A DNA stretch of 64,000 bases, taken from the NCBI RefSeq assembly GCF_016862675.1, contig NZ_BONK01000002.1, forward strand, positions 408,913-472,912. The letters are read 5' to 3'. Positions 53,002-62,551 of the stretch are shown piece after piece (within the stretch, counting starts at the first letter, position 1; the number at the start of each line of letters is the position of its first letter). Source of the DNA: Cellulomonas chitinilytica (GTDB lineage: Bacteria; Actinomycetota; Actinomycetes; Actinomycetales; Cellulomonadaceae). Below the pieces are notes generated by a model. The model was not told the origin of the DNA. It saw only the letters and a list, made by a program, of their open reading frames with translations, and did no database searches. The position numbers and the translations under genes are program-made.

Positions 53002-55503
53002 TCAGGGTCGGGTGACCAGCCGCTGCACCCGGCCCGAGGCACGCCGGACGACCTCGGCCGGCCCCCCCTCGGACAGGTACTCCTTGAGCAGCTTGAGGTC
53101 GCCACGGACGCCCTTCCACGGCGGGGGCGGGGGCGTCGAGTCGATCTCGAGCTCGCCGAGGTCCTGCGCCAGGTCGGCCGCCCGTCGCGGCGACCGGCAG
53201 AACTCGACGAGGGGCGCGAGGGTGCGCGACCAGGCGAACTCCGGGGCGACGCGGGCGATCGCGGCCCTCGCCGCGGCGCTCGCCTCGGCGTCGAAGAGCA
53301 TCGACTCGAGGGCCTGCGTCAGCCCGTCCACGTCCTCCGGGCTGACGGCCACGCCCAGGCCCCTCTCCCGCACGAGCTCGCCGAACGCGTCCCCGTCGGT
53401 CGCCACGACCGGCAGCCCGGCCCACAGGTAGTCGAGGATGCGCGTGCGGAAGCTGTACGCCGTCTCGACGTGGTGGAAGTGCGTCGAGACGCCCACGTCG
53501 GCGTCCAGCAGGTAGTCCGCGCGCTCGGCGTACGGCACCCATCCCTCGTTGAAGAACACGACCTTGTCGGTCAGGCCCAGCTCGTCGGCCAGCTCCCGTG
53601 TCTCGTACGCGATCCTCATCTCGGGGACGCCCGGGTTCGGGTGCTTGGTGCCGAGGAAGAAGAGGCGGACCTCCGGATGGTCGACGGACAGCCTCGCGAC
53701 GGCCCGCAGCAGCGTGAGCGGGTCGAACCAGTTGTAGATCCCGCCGCCCCACACGATGACCTTGTCGTCCGGGCCGATGCCGGGGACCGTGCCCTTGATG
53801 GCGTGCCGACGCTGGACCGGGGGCTCGTCGGGGATCCCGAACGGCACCACGGCGATGAGGTTGTCGAGCGACTCGTCCTCGTCGTACACCGCCGGGTTGA
53901 CCCGCCCGACCCCGGCGAGCTGGCCGAGCCAGAAGTCACGCTGCTTCTCCGACGCGCACAGCAGGAAGTCAGCGCGGCGGAGCTGCTGGTTCAGCACGTG
54001 GGTCACCGCGGCGACCTGCGCACGCCGGCCCTCGGGCCCGAGGTCGCGCGCCTGCTCCAGCTGCTCGAGGTGCATTGGGTCGTAGACGTCCGCCACGACG
54101 ATCTGCTTCGTGTGGTGCAGCCAGCGCGCACCGTCGAGCAGGAAGCCCTGGAAGACGATCACGTCGGCCCAGTCGGTCACCGCCCGCAGCTCCTTCGGGC
54201 GGACGTGCTCGACGGAGAAGCGCGGGTCGGTCACCTCCACGCCGCGCGAGGACACGAGCCGGACCTCGTGGTCGCCGGACAGCGCCGAGGCGATCTCCCA
54301 GGCCCGGATGGCCGGCCCCGCGATGCGCTCGGTCAGCGGCTCGCCCGTGACGACGAGCACGCGCAGCCGGGACACGAAGTGCTGGGCGATCCCGAACGCC
54401 GACACGAGCGCGTCGTGGCCCCGCACGTAGGCCGGGTGGGGGTACGCGGGCTCGAGCGCGCGCCGGAACAGGGGGAACAGCTCGTGGTCCGTGCGTCGCC
54501 GCTTCGTCTGCAGGTCCGTGCGGGTCTCGGCGAGGCCCGGGAGGTTGTCGACGAAGTAGTCGATCGCGAACGGCCCCGTCAGCGCCATCTTGGGCAGCGT
54601 GAGGGTCTCCTCCTGCTCGCCGCCGGGGCTGCGCTGCAGGTCGAGGACGGTGGCGTCGGTGTCCGTCCGCGCGATGGAGCGCCGGACGGAGAGCGCCATG
54701 GCCGCGGGGAGCGCCCGGGCGAGCGACGCGTCGTCCAGGTTCTTGTAGAGCGTCATGAGCGCGTTGCGCTCGAGCAGGTAGCTCTCGCGGTAGCTGCCGA
54801 ACTTGTTCATCGTCGCGTGGTGACGGTGGTACGCCACGGACCCGGGCACGAACCGCACCCGGTGGCCGAGCAGGTTCATGCGCCAGCCGAGGTCGACGTC
54901 CTCGTAGAACATGAAGAAGCGCTCGTCGAACCCGCCGATCTCGCGGAACAGCTGCGTCCGCACGAACAGCGCGGCACCCGTGCCGAACAGCACGTCCTTC
55001 GCGACGTCGTGAGAGCCGTCGTCGACGTCTTCCACCTCACGCTTGTAGCCCATGCCGAACCAGGTGAGCGAGCCGTCGACGTAGTCGATCCGCTCCCCGT
55101 CCCAGTCGAGCACCTTGCTGGCGACCGAGCCGACCGACGGGTCCGCGTCGAGCACCTCGACGGCCGCGGCGACCCACTGGGCGTCCGGGCGGGCGTCGTT
55201 GTTGAGGAACGCGACGTACTCACCGGTCGCGTGGGTGACCCCGAGGTTGCACCCGCCGGCGAAGCCGGTGTTGGAGCCCGCCTCGACGAGGGTGACGTCG
55301 GGGCACGCCGCGCGGATCCGCTCGGCGGAGTCGTCGCCGGAGTGGTTCTCGACGACGATGACCTCGAGGTCACCCGCGGGCCAGTCGACCTGCGTCAGGC
55401 CGCGCACGCACGCGATCGTGTCGTCGGCGCCGCGGTAGTTCACCACGACGACCGAGACGACTCCTCGGCGCACCGGGGGCACCTGCTTGGCCGATCGACT
55501 CAC
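53002..55503 (-). CDS. GT2-GT4 tandem glycosyltransferase
   Basis: An 833-residue two-domain enzyme. Residues about 13-270 are GT2 (VSVVVVNYRGADDTIACVRG, VVENHSGDDS, FLNNDARPD, GFDERFFMFYEDVDLGWRM), typical of rhamnosyltransferases. A linker of about 140 residues follows, then a GT4/GT-B domain from about 410 (VLVVTGEPLTERIAGPAIRAWE, VVPFGIPDEPP, VWGGGIYNWFDP, and LDYLWAGLPVVATDGD). The two sites could add consecutive sugars. GTG at 55503 has GGAGGACC at a good distance; longer upstream reading has no homology. A TAGACT box lies at 55569-55574. Confidence 0.88.
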   Translation of the reverse strand: MSRSAKQVPPVRRGVVSVVVVNYRGADDTIACVRGLTQVDWPAGDLEVIVVENHSGDDSAERIRAACPDVTLVEAGSNTGFAGGCNLGVTHATGEYVAFLNNDARPDAQWVAAAVEVLDADPSVGSVASKVLDWDGERIDYVDGSLTWFGMGYKREVEDVDDGSHDVAKDVLFGTGAALFVRTQLFREIGGFDERFFMFYEDVDLGWRMNLLGHRVRFVPGSVAYHRHHATMNKFGSYRESYLLERNALMTLYKNLDDASLARALPAAMALSVRRSIARTDTDATVLDLQRSPGGEQEETLTLPKMALTGPFAIDYFVDNLPGLAETRTDLQTKRRRTDHELFPLFRRALEPAYPHPAYVRGHDALVSAFGIAQHFVSRLRVLVVTGEPLTERIAGPAIRAWEIASALSGDHEVRLVSSRGVEVTDPRFSVEHVRPKELRAVTDWADVIVFQGFLLDGARWLHHTKQIVVADVYDPMHLEQLEQARDLGPEGRRAQVAAVTHVLNQQLRRADFLLCASEKQRDFWLGQLAGVGRVNPAVYDEDESLDNLIAVVPFGIPDEPPVQRRHAIKGTVPGIGPDDKVIVWGGGIYNWFDPLTLLRAVARLSVDHPEVRLFFLGTKHPNPGVPEMRIAYETRELADELGLTDKVVFFNEGWVPYAERADYLLDADVGVSTHFHHVETAYSFRTRILDYLWAGLPVVATDGDAFGELVRERGLGVAVSPEDVDGLTQALESMLFDAEASAAARAAIARVAPEFAWSRTLAPLVEFCRSPRRAADLAQDLGELEIDSTPPPPPWKGVRGDLKLLKEYLSEGGPAEVVRRASGRVQRLVTRP

Positions 55504-55568
55504 CGGTCCTCCGTCCTGGACGTCCCGTCGAGGGCTGGCGCCCACCAGCACCGGGATGCCGACGTCGG

Positions 55569-55574
55569 AGTCTA
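55569..55574 (-). promoter_or_regulatory. -10 box of the GT2-GT4 gene
   Basis: TAGACT on the minus strand, identical to the box of the sugar-nucleotide operon at 43695. It would give a leader of about 60 bases with a good ribosome-binding site. No clear -35. Confidence 0.45.
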
Positions 55575-55653
55575 GTCGGGACGTGGCCGACCCCCGCTCG
55601 CGCCCCGGCGAGCGAGGGACGAGCGCCGCCCCCGTGCGTGCGATCATCCGGGG

Positions 55654-56745
55654 GTGCGGATCACGCTCGACGCCACCCCGCTCCTCGGACCACGGACGGG
55701 GATCGGGCGCTACACCACCCACCTGCTCGCGGAGCTCCCCGGTGCGCTCGCGCGCGCCGGGGTCGTCGCCGACCTGCGCGTCAGCACCTGGACCCTGCGC
55801 GGCGGCCGCGTCCCCGCCCTGCCCCCCGGGATCCGTCAGGTGGGGTACCGGGTGCCGGCACGCGCCCTGAGGGCCGCGTGGCGCGTCGCGCCGTTCCCGC
55901 CGGCGGAAGCCCTCGTGGGGCGCACGGACGTGTTCCACGGCGTCAACTTCGTGGTCCCACCCGCCTGGCGCGCCGCCGAGGTCGTGACGGTGCACGACCT
56001 GACGTACGAGGAGCACACGGACACGGTCTCCCCCGCCGACCTCGCCTACCGCGGCCTGGTCCGCCGGGCGGTCGGGCGGGGGGCGCACGTGCTGACGCCG
56101 TCGGCGCACGTAGCCGGCCAGGTGCGCGACTTCTACGGGCTCGCCGAGTCGCAGGTCACGGCGACGCCGCTCGGTGTCGACCCGGGCTGGTCGCTCGCCT
56201 CGCCGCCGACCGAGAGGTGGCTCGCCGACCACGGGCTCACGGGCGACTACGTGGTGTTCGTCGGTTCGTTGGGTCCGCGCAAGAACCTCCGTCGTCTCGT
56301 CGAGGCGTTCGGCCGGGTCCGTTCAGGCGGCCTCACGCTCGCGCTCGCCGGCCCGGCCGGTCGGGCCGCGGACGTCGGGGGCGGGCCGCACGTCGTGCCG
56401 ACAGGATGGCTCGGCGAGGGCGAGCTGCGCTCCCTCGTCGCCGGTGCCCGCGCCCTGGTGCTGCCCTCGCTCGACGAGGGCTTCGGGCTTCCGGTCCTGG
56501 AGGCGCTCGCCGCCGGTCGCCCCGTCCTCGCCTCGGAGATCCCCGTGCTCCGCGAGGTCGCGGGGACGCACGCCGTCTTCGCGAACCCGCTCGACGTCGC
56601 CGCCCTCGCCGAAGGGCTCCGGGCCGTGCTCGAGCTCCCCGACGACGAGGAGGCACGCGCCGGACGTCGCGCCTGGGCCGCCCGGTTCACGTGGGCGTCG
56701 ACGGCGGACCTCACGGCCCGGGCCTACCGCGAGATCGCGCGATGA
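55654..56745 (+). CDS. GT4 glycosyltransferase
   Basis: A 363-residue GT4/GT-B enzyme. The N-terminus is LDATPLLGPRTGIGRYTTHL; the donor domain has FVGSLGPRKNLRRLVEAF and the E-x7-E motif in PSLDEGFGLPVLEALAAG. It is close in style to the GT4 enzymes at 48885 and 57844. GTG at 55654 is the start. The stop overlaps the next GT2 gene (ATGA), so the two form a short operon. Donor and acceptor unknown. Confidence 0.87.
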   Translation: MRITLDATPLLGPRTGIGRYTTHLLAELPGALARAGVVADLRVSTWTLRGGRVPALPPGIRQVGYRVPARALRAAWRVAPFPPAEALVGRTDVFHGVNFVVPPAWRAAEVVTVHDLTYEEHTDTVSPADLAYRGLVRRAVGRGAHVLTPSAHVAGQVRDFYGLAESQVTATPLGVDPGWSLASPPTERWLADHGLTGDYVVFVGSLGPRKNLRRLVEAFGRVRSGGLTLALAGPAGRAADVGGGPHVVPTGWLGEGELRSLVAGARALVLPSLDEGFGLPVLEALAAGRPVLASEIPVLREVAGTHAVFANPLDVAALAEGLRAVLELPDDEEARAGRRAWAARFTWASTADLTARAYREIAR

Positions 56746-57854
56746 CGACGTCCGGGCCCGTAGGCGGGCCGGTGGGCGGCGGGGCGGTCGACAGGTCGTC
56801 GAGCGCCGACGTCACCGTCGTCGTCGTGACCTGGCGGGCGCGCGAGCTCGTGCTCCGGTGTCTCGACTCGCTGGCGACCCAGGTGCTCGGCGACCTGCGG
56901 ATGGACGTCGTCGTCGTCGACAACGACTCCCGGGACGGGACCGCCGAGGCGATCGCCGCGCAGCACCCCGACGTCCGGGTGATCGTCTCCTCGGAGAACC
57001 GCGGCTTCGCCGGCGGCAACAACCTCGCGCTCCGCGAGGTGACGTCGCCGGTCGTGGTCCTGATGAACAACGACGCCGTCCCCGACCCCCGCTTCGTCGC
57101 CAGCCTCGCGGGTCGCCTCATGGCGGCGCCGGAGGACGTCGGGGTCGTGACCGGACGTGTCCTGCTCGCCGCTCGTTTCCGCGCCGCCGACCCGGGCGAC
57201 ACCGGCGTCGTCGAGGGGCCCGACGGACGCTGGGTGGCGGACGCCGACGGGGACGTCGTCCTGGTGAACTCCACCGGCAACCAGGTGCGGACCGACGGGT
57301 ACGGCGTGGACCGAGGCTGGCTCGCGCGCGCGGACCTGCACCATCCGGCCGCGGACGTGTTCGGGTTCTGCGGCGCAGGTGCAGCGCTGCGGCTGTCGGC
57401 GCTGCGGGACGTCGGCCTGTTCGACGAGGACCTCTTCCTCTACTACGAGGACTCGGACCTCTCCTGGCGGATGCGCCTGGCCGGGTACCGGGTGGAGTAC
57501 GCGGAGGACGCGGTCCTGCACCACGACCACGCCGCCTCCACCCGCGAGGGCAGCGACCTGTTCCTCTTCTACGACTGGCGCAACCGGCTGCTCGTCCTCG
57601 CGAAGAACGCCACCCCGGGGCTCGCCTGGCGGTCTCCGGCCCGCTTCGTGCTCACGACGGCCTCGGTCGCCCTGCGACGCACGGCGACCACGAGACAGGT
57701 CCGGGTGCGCCTCAGGGTCCTCGCGTCCTACCTGCGGCTCGTCCCGACGATGCTGAGCAAGCGCCGGACGATCGGCCGCGACGCACGGGTGCCCCGGGCG
57801 GTCGTGGAGCGCGCGCTCGTCGCGCCGGCACCGTCGGGCAGTCTCAGGAGCTGA
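56742..57854 (+). CDS. GT2 rhamnosyltransferase-like protein
   Basis: A 370-residue GT2 enzyme. Motifs are VTVVVVTWRARELVLRCLDSL, VVVDNDSRDGT, ENRGFAGGNNLAL, LMNNDAVPDP and GLFDEDLFLYYEDSDLSWRM, the pattern of dTDP-rhamnose-using transferases. The C-terminal ~100 residues carry a hydrophobic segment and a basic tail. ATG at 56742 overlaps the GT4 stop. Its 3' end overlaps the convergent GT4 gene by 11 bases, leaving no room for a terminator. Confidence 0.86.
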   Translation: MTTSGPVGGPVGGGAVDRSSSADVTVVVVTWRARELVLRCLDSLATQVLGDLRMDVVVVDNDSRDGTAEAIAAQHPDVRVIVSSENRGFAGGNNLALREVTSPVVVLMNNDAVPDPRFVASLAGRLMAAPEDVGVVTGRVLLAARFRAADPGDTGVVEGPDGRWVADADGDVVLVNSTGNQVRTDGYGVDRGWLARADLHHPAADVFGFCGAGAALRLSALRDVGLFDEDLFLYYEDSDLSWRMRLAGYRVEYAEDAVLHHDHAASTREGSDLFLFYDWRNRLLVLAKNATPGLAWRSPARFVLTTASVALRRTATTRQVRVRLRVLASYLRLVPTMLSKRRTIGRDARVPRAVVERALVAPAPSGSLRS

Positions 57855-58956
57855 CCACCGCCCGGTACACGCGCACGTGGGCCCGCGCCGCGGAGTCCCA
57901 GGAGTACCGCTCCGCGTGGGTCCGGATCTCGGCGCGGTCGAGGTCCGACGACCCCGCCGCGCGCACGAGGCCCTGCGCGATGTCGTCCGCGTCCTCGGCG
58001 CCGACCAGCTCCGCGTGCTGCCCGGTGAACTCCGCCATCGCGCTCCCCCGGGTCGTGACCACCGGCACGCCGTGCGCCATCGCCTCGAGCACGGGCATCC
58101 CGAAGCCCTCGCGGACGGACGGGAACGCGAACACGTCCGCCTCCGCGTACGCGGCTTGCAGGTCGGCGTGATCGAGCCGGCCGAGCAGGCGGACCGCGTC
58201 GGCGGGAAGCTGGTCGAGCGCGCGTCGGACCTGGTCGGCGGCGGCTCCCCAGCCCTCGGGCCCGACGAGAACCAGCGTGTGGTCGGCCAACCCCGCCCGC
58301 CGGGCGCGGGCGAACGCCTCGACGAGCGTCGGCACGTTCTTGCGCGGCTCGAGCGTCCCGCACCAGAGCACGTAGGGGCCCGGGACGTCGAACCGACGGC
58401 GCCACGCGGCGCGCGCCGTGCGGTCGACGTCCTCCGCACGGACCCCGTGCGGGACGATCTCGACCCTTCGTGGCTCGATGCCTTCGGCGACGCACTCGTC
58501 GGCCGTCGCCCCCGACGGGACGACGACGCGGTCGGCTTCGTCACGAACGATCCGCAGCGCCCGCCGGAAGAACGCGTTCCCGCGGGCCGTGAAGTGCGCG
58601 GGCTCGCGCAGGAAGGCCAGGTCGTGGACGGTGACGACCAAGGGACGGCGCGTCCCAGGTACCGCCCACGTCGTGGCGTGCACGACGTCCGTGTCGACGA
58701 GATCCTCCGCGAGCGGCCTGCGCAGCCGGTTCCACGACTCGTACAACGCGGGACGCGGCAGCCGGGACTTGCGCACCGGCACCCCTGCGTCGAGGAGAGG
58801 TTGCTCGTCGCTCCCGTGCCGGGCCGCGAGGCCGACGACGTCGACGTCGCCCAGCGATCCGAGGGCGCGCGCCAGCTCGACGATGTATGTCCCGGAGCCA
58901 CCGGGGACGGGCTGCCAGCACTGCTCGAGCGTCATCGCGACGCGCAACCGGGACAC
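57844..58956 (-). CDS. GT4 glycosyltransferase
   Basis: A 370-residue GT4/GT-B enzyme. The acceptor domain begins with the glycine loop VPGGSGTYIVELARALGSLG; the donor domain has WCGTLEPRKNVPTLVEAF and the E-x7-E motif in PSVREGFGMPVLEAMAHG. I chose GTG at 58956 (MSRLRVAMTLEQCW); ATG 58935 and TTG 58947 in the same frame are alternatives, and no strong ribosome-binding site settles the matter. It lies 62 bases downstream of the amidase gene on the same strand. Confidence 0.85.
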   Translation of the reverse strand: MSRLRVAMTLEQCWQPVPGGSGTYIVELARALGSLGDVDVVGLAARHGSDEQPLLDAGVPVRKSRLPRPALYESWNRLRRPLAEDLVDTDVVHATTWAVPGTRRPLVVTVHDLAFLREPAHFTARGNAFFRRALRIVRDEADRVVVPSGATADECVAEGIEPRRVEIVPHGVRAEDVDRTARAAWRRRFDVPGPYVLWCGTLEPRKNVPTLVEAFARARRAGLADHTLVLVGPEGWGAAADQVRRALDQLPADAVRLLGRLDHADLQAAYAEADVFAFPSVREGFGMPVLEAMAHGVPVVTTRGSAMAEFTGQHAELVGAEDADDIAQGLVRAAGSSDLDRAEIRTHAERYSWDSAARAHVRVYRAVVSS

Positions 58957-59018
58957 GTCACCGTGCCGGGGTGTGCGACCGGGATCCAGCGGGTCGGCGG
59001 GAGAGCCTTCCGCGCCAG

Positions 59019-61874
59019 TCACCTGCTCACCACGGTGCGGCAACCGAGCGACGGGTGCGGCGCACCCCAGGTGTTGATCGCGTAGACGCAGACGGTGTGC
59101 GTCCCCGGGGCGACCGTGCGCGTCGTCGCGAAGCCTGTCCGGCTGTCGCGGCGGAAGGCAGCGCCGACGTCGGCGCGCGCGATGTCGGCCGCGACCGCGA
59201 CACCCTGACCGTCGACGTAGACGTGCACGGTCGTCGGGCCCGCCGCGTCGGGGTCGAACGCCCACCCGGAGACCGACAGCGTCGATCCGGCCGCCGATGC
59301 CGCCTCGACCACACCCACCGGGGCGGCGTCCCGGATCTCGACGTCCCAGCAGCCGAGCAGCCGGTGCGGCGCGCCCCACGTGTTGATCACGTAGACGCAG
59401 ACCGGATACACGCCGGCCGGCAGGCTCTGCGACGCGACGAAGCCGACCTGCGCGTCGCGACCGTACGCCGCGCCGACGTCCGCGCGACCCCTCGTGGCAG
59501 GAACGGCCACGCCCGTGGCACCGAAGTACACATGGACGCTCGTCGAGCCGCTCTCGTCCGGGTCGAAGGCCCACCCCGTGACGGTGATCGTCGACCCGGT
59601 GGCCCCGATCGACTCCACGACACCGATCGGGGCGTTGTCCCGCACCTCCACGTCGCGGCAGCCGATCGACGGGTGCGGCGCGCCCCCGGCGTTGATGGCG
59701 TACACGCACACCGAGTGCCGTCCCGGTGTGAGGGAGCGCGTGAGCACGAACCCGACGCGCGGGTCCCGGCCGTAGGCAGCACCCACGTCCGAGCGGCCCC
59801 TGTCGGCAGCGAGCGCCACGCCCGAGCCGTCGACGTACACGTGCACGCTCGTCGGGCCCGCCAGATCGGGGTCGAAGGCCCAGCCGGTGACGCTCAGGGT
59901 CGCACCGGTGACGGAGACCCGTTCGAGGACGCCGATCGGCGGGCTCCCGACCTGGATCTCGCTGCAGCGCAGCGTCGTCGGGCTTCCTCCGCCGGCGTCG
60001 ATGGCGTACACGCAGACGGTGTGGCGCCCCTCGGGCACCACGGTGGAGTAGGCGAAGCCGTGCAGCTCACCGTGGCCGTAGGCAGCAGCGACGTCGGCGC
60101 GCCCCACGTCGGCCGTGACGGCGACACCGACGCTGTCCACGTAGACGTGCACGCTCGTCGACTCCTCGGAGTCCGGGTCCAACGTCCATCCCGAGACCGT
60201 GAGAGTCACACCCGACACTTGCAGCTGCTCGACGACCCCGATCGGCGCGTGGTTCACGACCGACGCCGCCCGGCAGCCGAGCGAGACGACCCCCGTGCTG
60301 CCCGGTCGCACCATGTCGACGCACACCACGTGCCGCCCCGCCGGGACGGGCAGCGTGACGGCGAAACCGTGCGCCGGACCTGCGGCCGGGTACGCAGCCC
60401 CGACGTCCGTGCGGGTGCGGTCGGCGGTCGCGACGGTGACCCTGCCGTCCACCACGACGTCCACCAGGAGCGGCGCGGTCGTCTGCCGGTCGAGCGCCCA
60501 GCCCGAGACCGTGACCGTCGACGGTGTCGACTCCAGTCCCTCCCAGGCGCCGACGGGCGAGTCCACGACCGCGGCGTTCGCGACGGCCGCCACCCGGGCG
60601 CGGAGGGTCGGCAGGAGGTCGTACAGGTTCTGACCCGGGCACGAGGTCAGCTGGGCGTCGCGGTGCCCGTAGACTGCCGGGAACGACACCACGGTCCCCT
60701 CCGGGAACTTGGACGCGCCTCCGCCGGAGACCATCGTGACGTCCTGGTCCGCCGCGATGTGGTGGATCGCCGCCTTCCAGGCGATCAGCGAGACCAGGGC
60801 GTCCTCGAGCGCCGCCGGCACCGACGTCGTGCCGTAGTCGCCGATCGCAGCGATACCGATCGTGCGGCTGTTGAAGCCGCCCGTGTGGACGCCCACGACG
60901 GTCGACATGACCCCGCCGGCCCTGCCCTCGAAGATCCGACCGAACCGGTCGACGAGGAAGTTGTAGCCGATGTCGCACCAGCCGCGGCTCTGCACGTGGT
61001 ACGCGTAGAAGCCGCGGAGGATCGCGGGCACCTCGTCCGCCGAGTATCCGTTGGCCGACGCCGTGTGGTGCACCGCCACCGCACGCATCGCGGGCGAGTA
61101 GTCGGGGTCGCACGCGCGCAGCGACTCGTCGGCACCCCACGCCGCCCGGCTGATGATCGGCGGCTGCCCCGGCACGGAGGTCGCCGCAGCGGCGACGGCG
61201 GCCGTGGTGTCGCTCTCGCGCACCGTGGGATCGACGAGGACCGCCCGCAGACCCGTGAGGTCCTGCGTCGCGGACTCCGCCCACACCTGCAGGCCGTCCG
61301 CGTCGGACGCGACGATCGGGTCCGTGCCCGACCGCGAGCTCCGGGCCGCGTCGCGAGAGCCGCTGTCGGGCGCCACGTCGCCCGCCTCCACCGCCTGCCA
61401 CTCGGACCAGGAGCCGGACTCACGCACGCGGAAGGCGACCATGACGTCCTGCGGCCCCGGGTCCCAGGTGAACCCGAGGACGGTGAACTCCCGGGTGTCG
61501 AGCTCGGGCGTGAGGACGTCGGGGGTCGCGGTGACCGAGGGGGCGGCGCCGTCCGTGCCGGGGTCGGCAGCGTCGGCGGGCGCGCTCCGGGCGAGACCGC
61601 GCACGGTGTCAGGAGAGGCGTCCGGCGCTGCCTGGCTCGTCTCCCCCGCGTCGGCCCGAAGCGCCTCGACCTCGTCGACCGCGGCGTCGATGCTGGGTGT
61701 GTCCACGCCGGCGAGCGGGAGCTCGTCGAGCTCCGGCCGCTCCGCCGTCGCCGACGCCCGGGACGGCGCCTCGGCCGACACGACCGCCCCGCCTCCGCCC
61801 GCGACCGCGGTCGTCGGCAGCGCGACGACGCCGCACGCGGTGACCGCGGCGACGACCATGGTGAGTGCTCGCAC
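59019..61874 (-). CDS. Secreted PGRP/N-acetylmuramoyl-L-alanine amidase with five C-terminal repeats
   Basis: A 951-residue secreted protein. A signal peptide (MRALTMVVAAVTACG..., cleavage likely after AVA at 25) and a linker of about 215 residues precede a peptidoglycan-recognition/amidase-2 domain (about 243-425). The zinc ligands are visible as AVHHTAS, VYGHRDAQ and the Cys of TSCPG, so it may cleave the amide between muramic acid and the stem peptide. Five repeats of about 103 residues fill 436-951. GTG at 61874 has GGGAG six bases upstream. The repeats recur in the divergent gene at 62548, which suggests a shared surface ligand, perhaps the local polysaccharide. Confidence 0.9.
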   Translation of the reverse strand: MRALTMVVAAVTACGVVALPTTAVAGGGGAVVSAEAPSRASATAERPELDELPLAGVDTPSIDAAVDEVEALRADAGETSQAAPDASPDTVRGLARSAPADAADPGTDGAAPSVTATPDVLTPELDTREFTVLGFTWDPGPQDVMVAFRVRESGSWSEWQAVEAGDVAPDSGSRDAARSSRSGTDPIVASDADGLQVWAESATQDLTGLRAVLVDPTVRESDTTAAVAAAATSVPGQPPIISRAAWGADESLRACDPDYSPAMRAVAVHHTASANGYSADEVPAILRGFYAYHVQSRGWCDIGYNFLVDRFGRIFEGRAGGVMSTVVGVHTGGFNSRTIGIAAIGDYGTTSVPAALEDALVSLIAWKAAIHHIAADQDVTMVSGGGASKFPEGTVVSFPAVYGHRDAQLTSCPGQNLYDLLPTLRARVAAVANAAVVDSPVGAWEGLESTPSTVTVSGWALDRQTTAPLLVDVVVDGRVTVATADRTRTDVGAAYPAAGPAHGFAVTLPVPAGRHVVCVDMVRPGSTGVVSLGCRAASVVNHAPIGVVEQLQVSGVTLTVSGWTLDPDSEESTSVHVYVDSVGVAVTADVGRADVAAAYGHGELHGFAYSTVVPEGRHTVCVYAIDAGGGSPTTLRCSEIQVGSPPIGVLERVSVTGATLSVTGWAFDPDLAGPTSVHVYVDGSGVALAADRGRSDVGAAYGRDPRVGFVLTRSLTPGRHSVCVYAINAGGAPHPSIGCRDVEVRDNAPIGVVESIGATGSTITVTGWAFDPDESGSTSVHVYFGATGVAVPATRGRADVGAAYGRDAQVGFVASQSLPAGVYPVCVYVINTWGAPHRLLGCWDVEIRDAAPVGVVEAASAAGSTLSVSGWAFDPDAAGPTTVHVYVDGQGVAVAADIARADVGAAFRRDSRTGFATTRTVAPGTHTVCVYAINTWGAPHPSLGCRTVVSR
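59022..60565 (-). repeat. Five ~103-residue SGWAxDPD repeats
   Basis: Each unit follows the pattern P-I-G-V-V-E, then TVSGWAFDPD, a VHVYVDG strand, GRADVGAAYG, a GF turn, and HTVCVYAIN, ending LGCR-x-VEVR. Unit 1 is the most divergent (SGWALDRQT, VDVVVDG); units 3-5 are the most alike. Two Cys per unit (in VCVY and LGC) probably form a disulfide. The fold looks all-beta. I do not recognise a named Pfam family with certainty. Confidence 0.85.
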
Positions 61875-61975
61875 TGTGTGCTCCCTGACTTGATCCCGCG
61901 GCCGTGTCGTACCACGGCGTCCACGACGCTGCATGCGATAGTGGCACGCCGCGGAAGCAATTGATCGGAGGCCGG

Positions 61976-62551
61976 GTGCGTGTGCTGAGAGGTAGCGGCT
62001 GGGGACGTCGCGACGTCCTCGCCTCCTCGGAGCGTCCCTGGCCGACCCGATGGATCGTGCCGCTCGGTGTTCTGGTGCTGACGGCTGCGTGCACACCGTC
62101 CGGGCCCTCCGGAGGCGACACCACGACGACCACTGCGCCGCCCACGGCATCGGCGCCCGCCTCCGCAGCACCGAGCCCCATCGCGACCGCACCGACGCCC
62201 ACCGAGCCGACGCCCACCGCGCCGGTGCCGGCGGGGGACGGCGGGTCCACCCGCACGGTCGACATCGTCGTCACGACGTCCGGGTGGCAGCCGGCCACCG
62301 GTGCGGTGGAGGTCAGCGCCTACGCCACGGGCGTCGAGTCCGGCGGGACCTGCACGCTCGACCTGGTCGGTCCCGCGGGTGCGACCGCGCAGGCCTCGCA
62401 GGCCGCCGAGCCCGACGCGTCGTCCACCAGCTGCGGCCTGCTCGCCGTTCCCGGCTCGCGCCTGTCGAGCGGGACGTGGCAGGGCACGGTGTCATACGTC
62501 TCGCCCAGTTCCTCAGGAACTGTCGCCTTGTCGCCGATAGAGGTTCCGTGA
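61976..62551 (+). CDS. Small lipoprotein upstream of the repeat protein
   Basis: A 191-residue lipoprotein. The N-terminal hydrophobic segment ends in the lipobox LTAAC (Cys about 38), followed by a Thr/Pro/Ala-rich linker of about 50 residues. A C-terminal beta-rich domain follows (TVDIVVTTSGWQPATGAVEVSAYATG) with two cysteines. GGAGG at 61967-61971 lies four bases before GTG 61976 and ten before GTG 61982, so the second may be the true start. The stop overlaps the next gene's start (GTGA), so the two are co-translated. No known family is recognised. Confidence 0.75.
   Translation: MRVLRGSGWGRRDVLASSERPWPTRWIVPLGVLVLTAACTPSGPSGGDTTTTTAPPTASAPASAAPSPIATAPTPTEPTPTAPVPAGDGGSTRTVDIVVTTSGWQPATGAVEVSAYATGVESGGTCTLDLVGPAGATAQASQAAEPDASSTSCGLLAVPGSRLSSGTWQGTVSYVSPSSSGTVALSPIEVP

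Noticed and set aside
59022..60565. CRISPR-like or satellite repeat array
   Set aside because: The periodicity is about 310 bases, diverged at DNA level and conserved at protein level, so it is a protein-domain repeat.
58887..61964. A 1025-codon plus-strand frame antisense to the amidase
   Set aside because: Apparent repeats such as GVDxVHADGV are mirror images of the amidase repeats. No signal peptide or start context.
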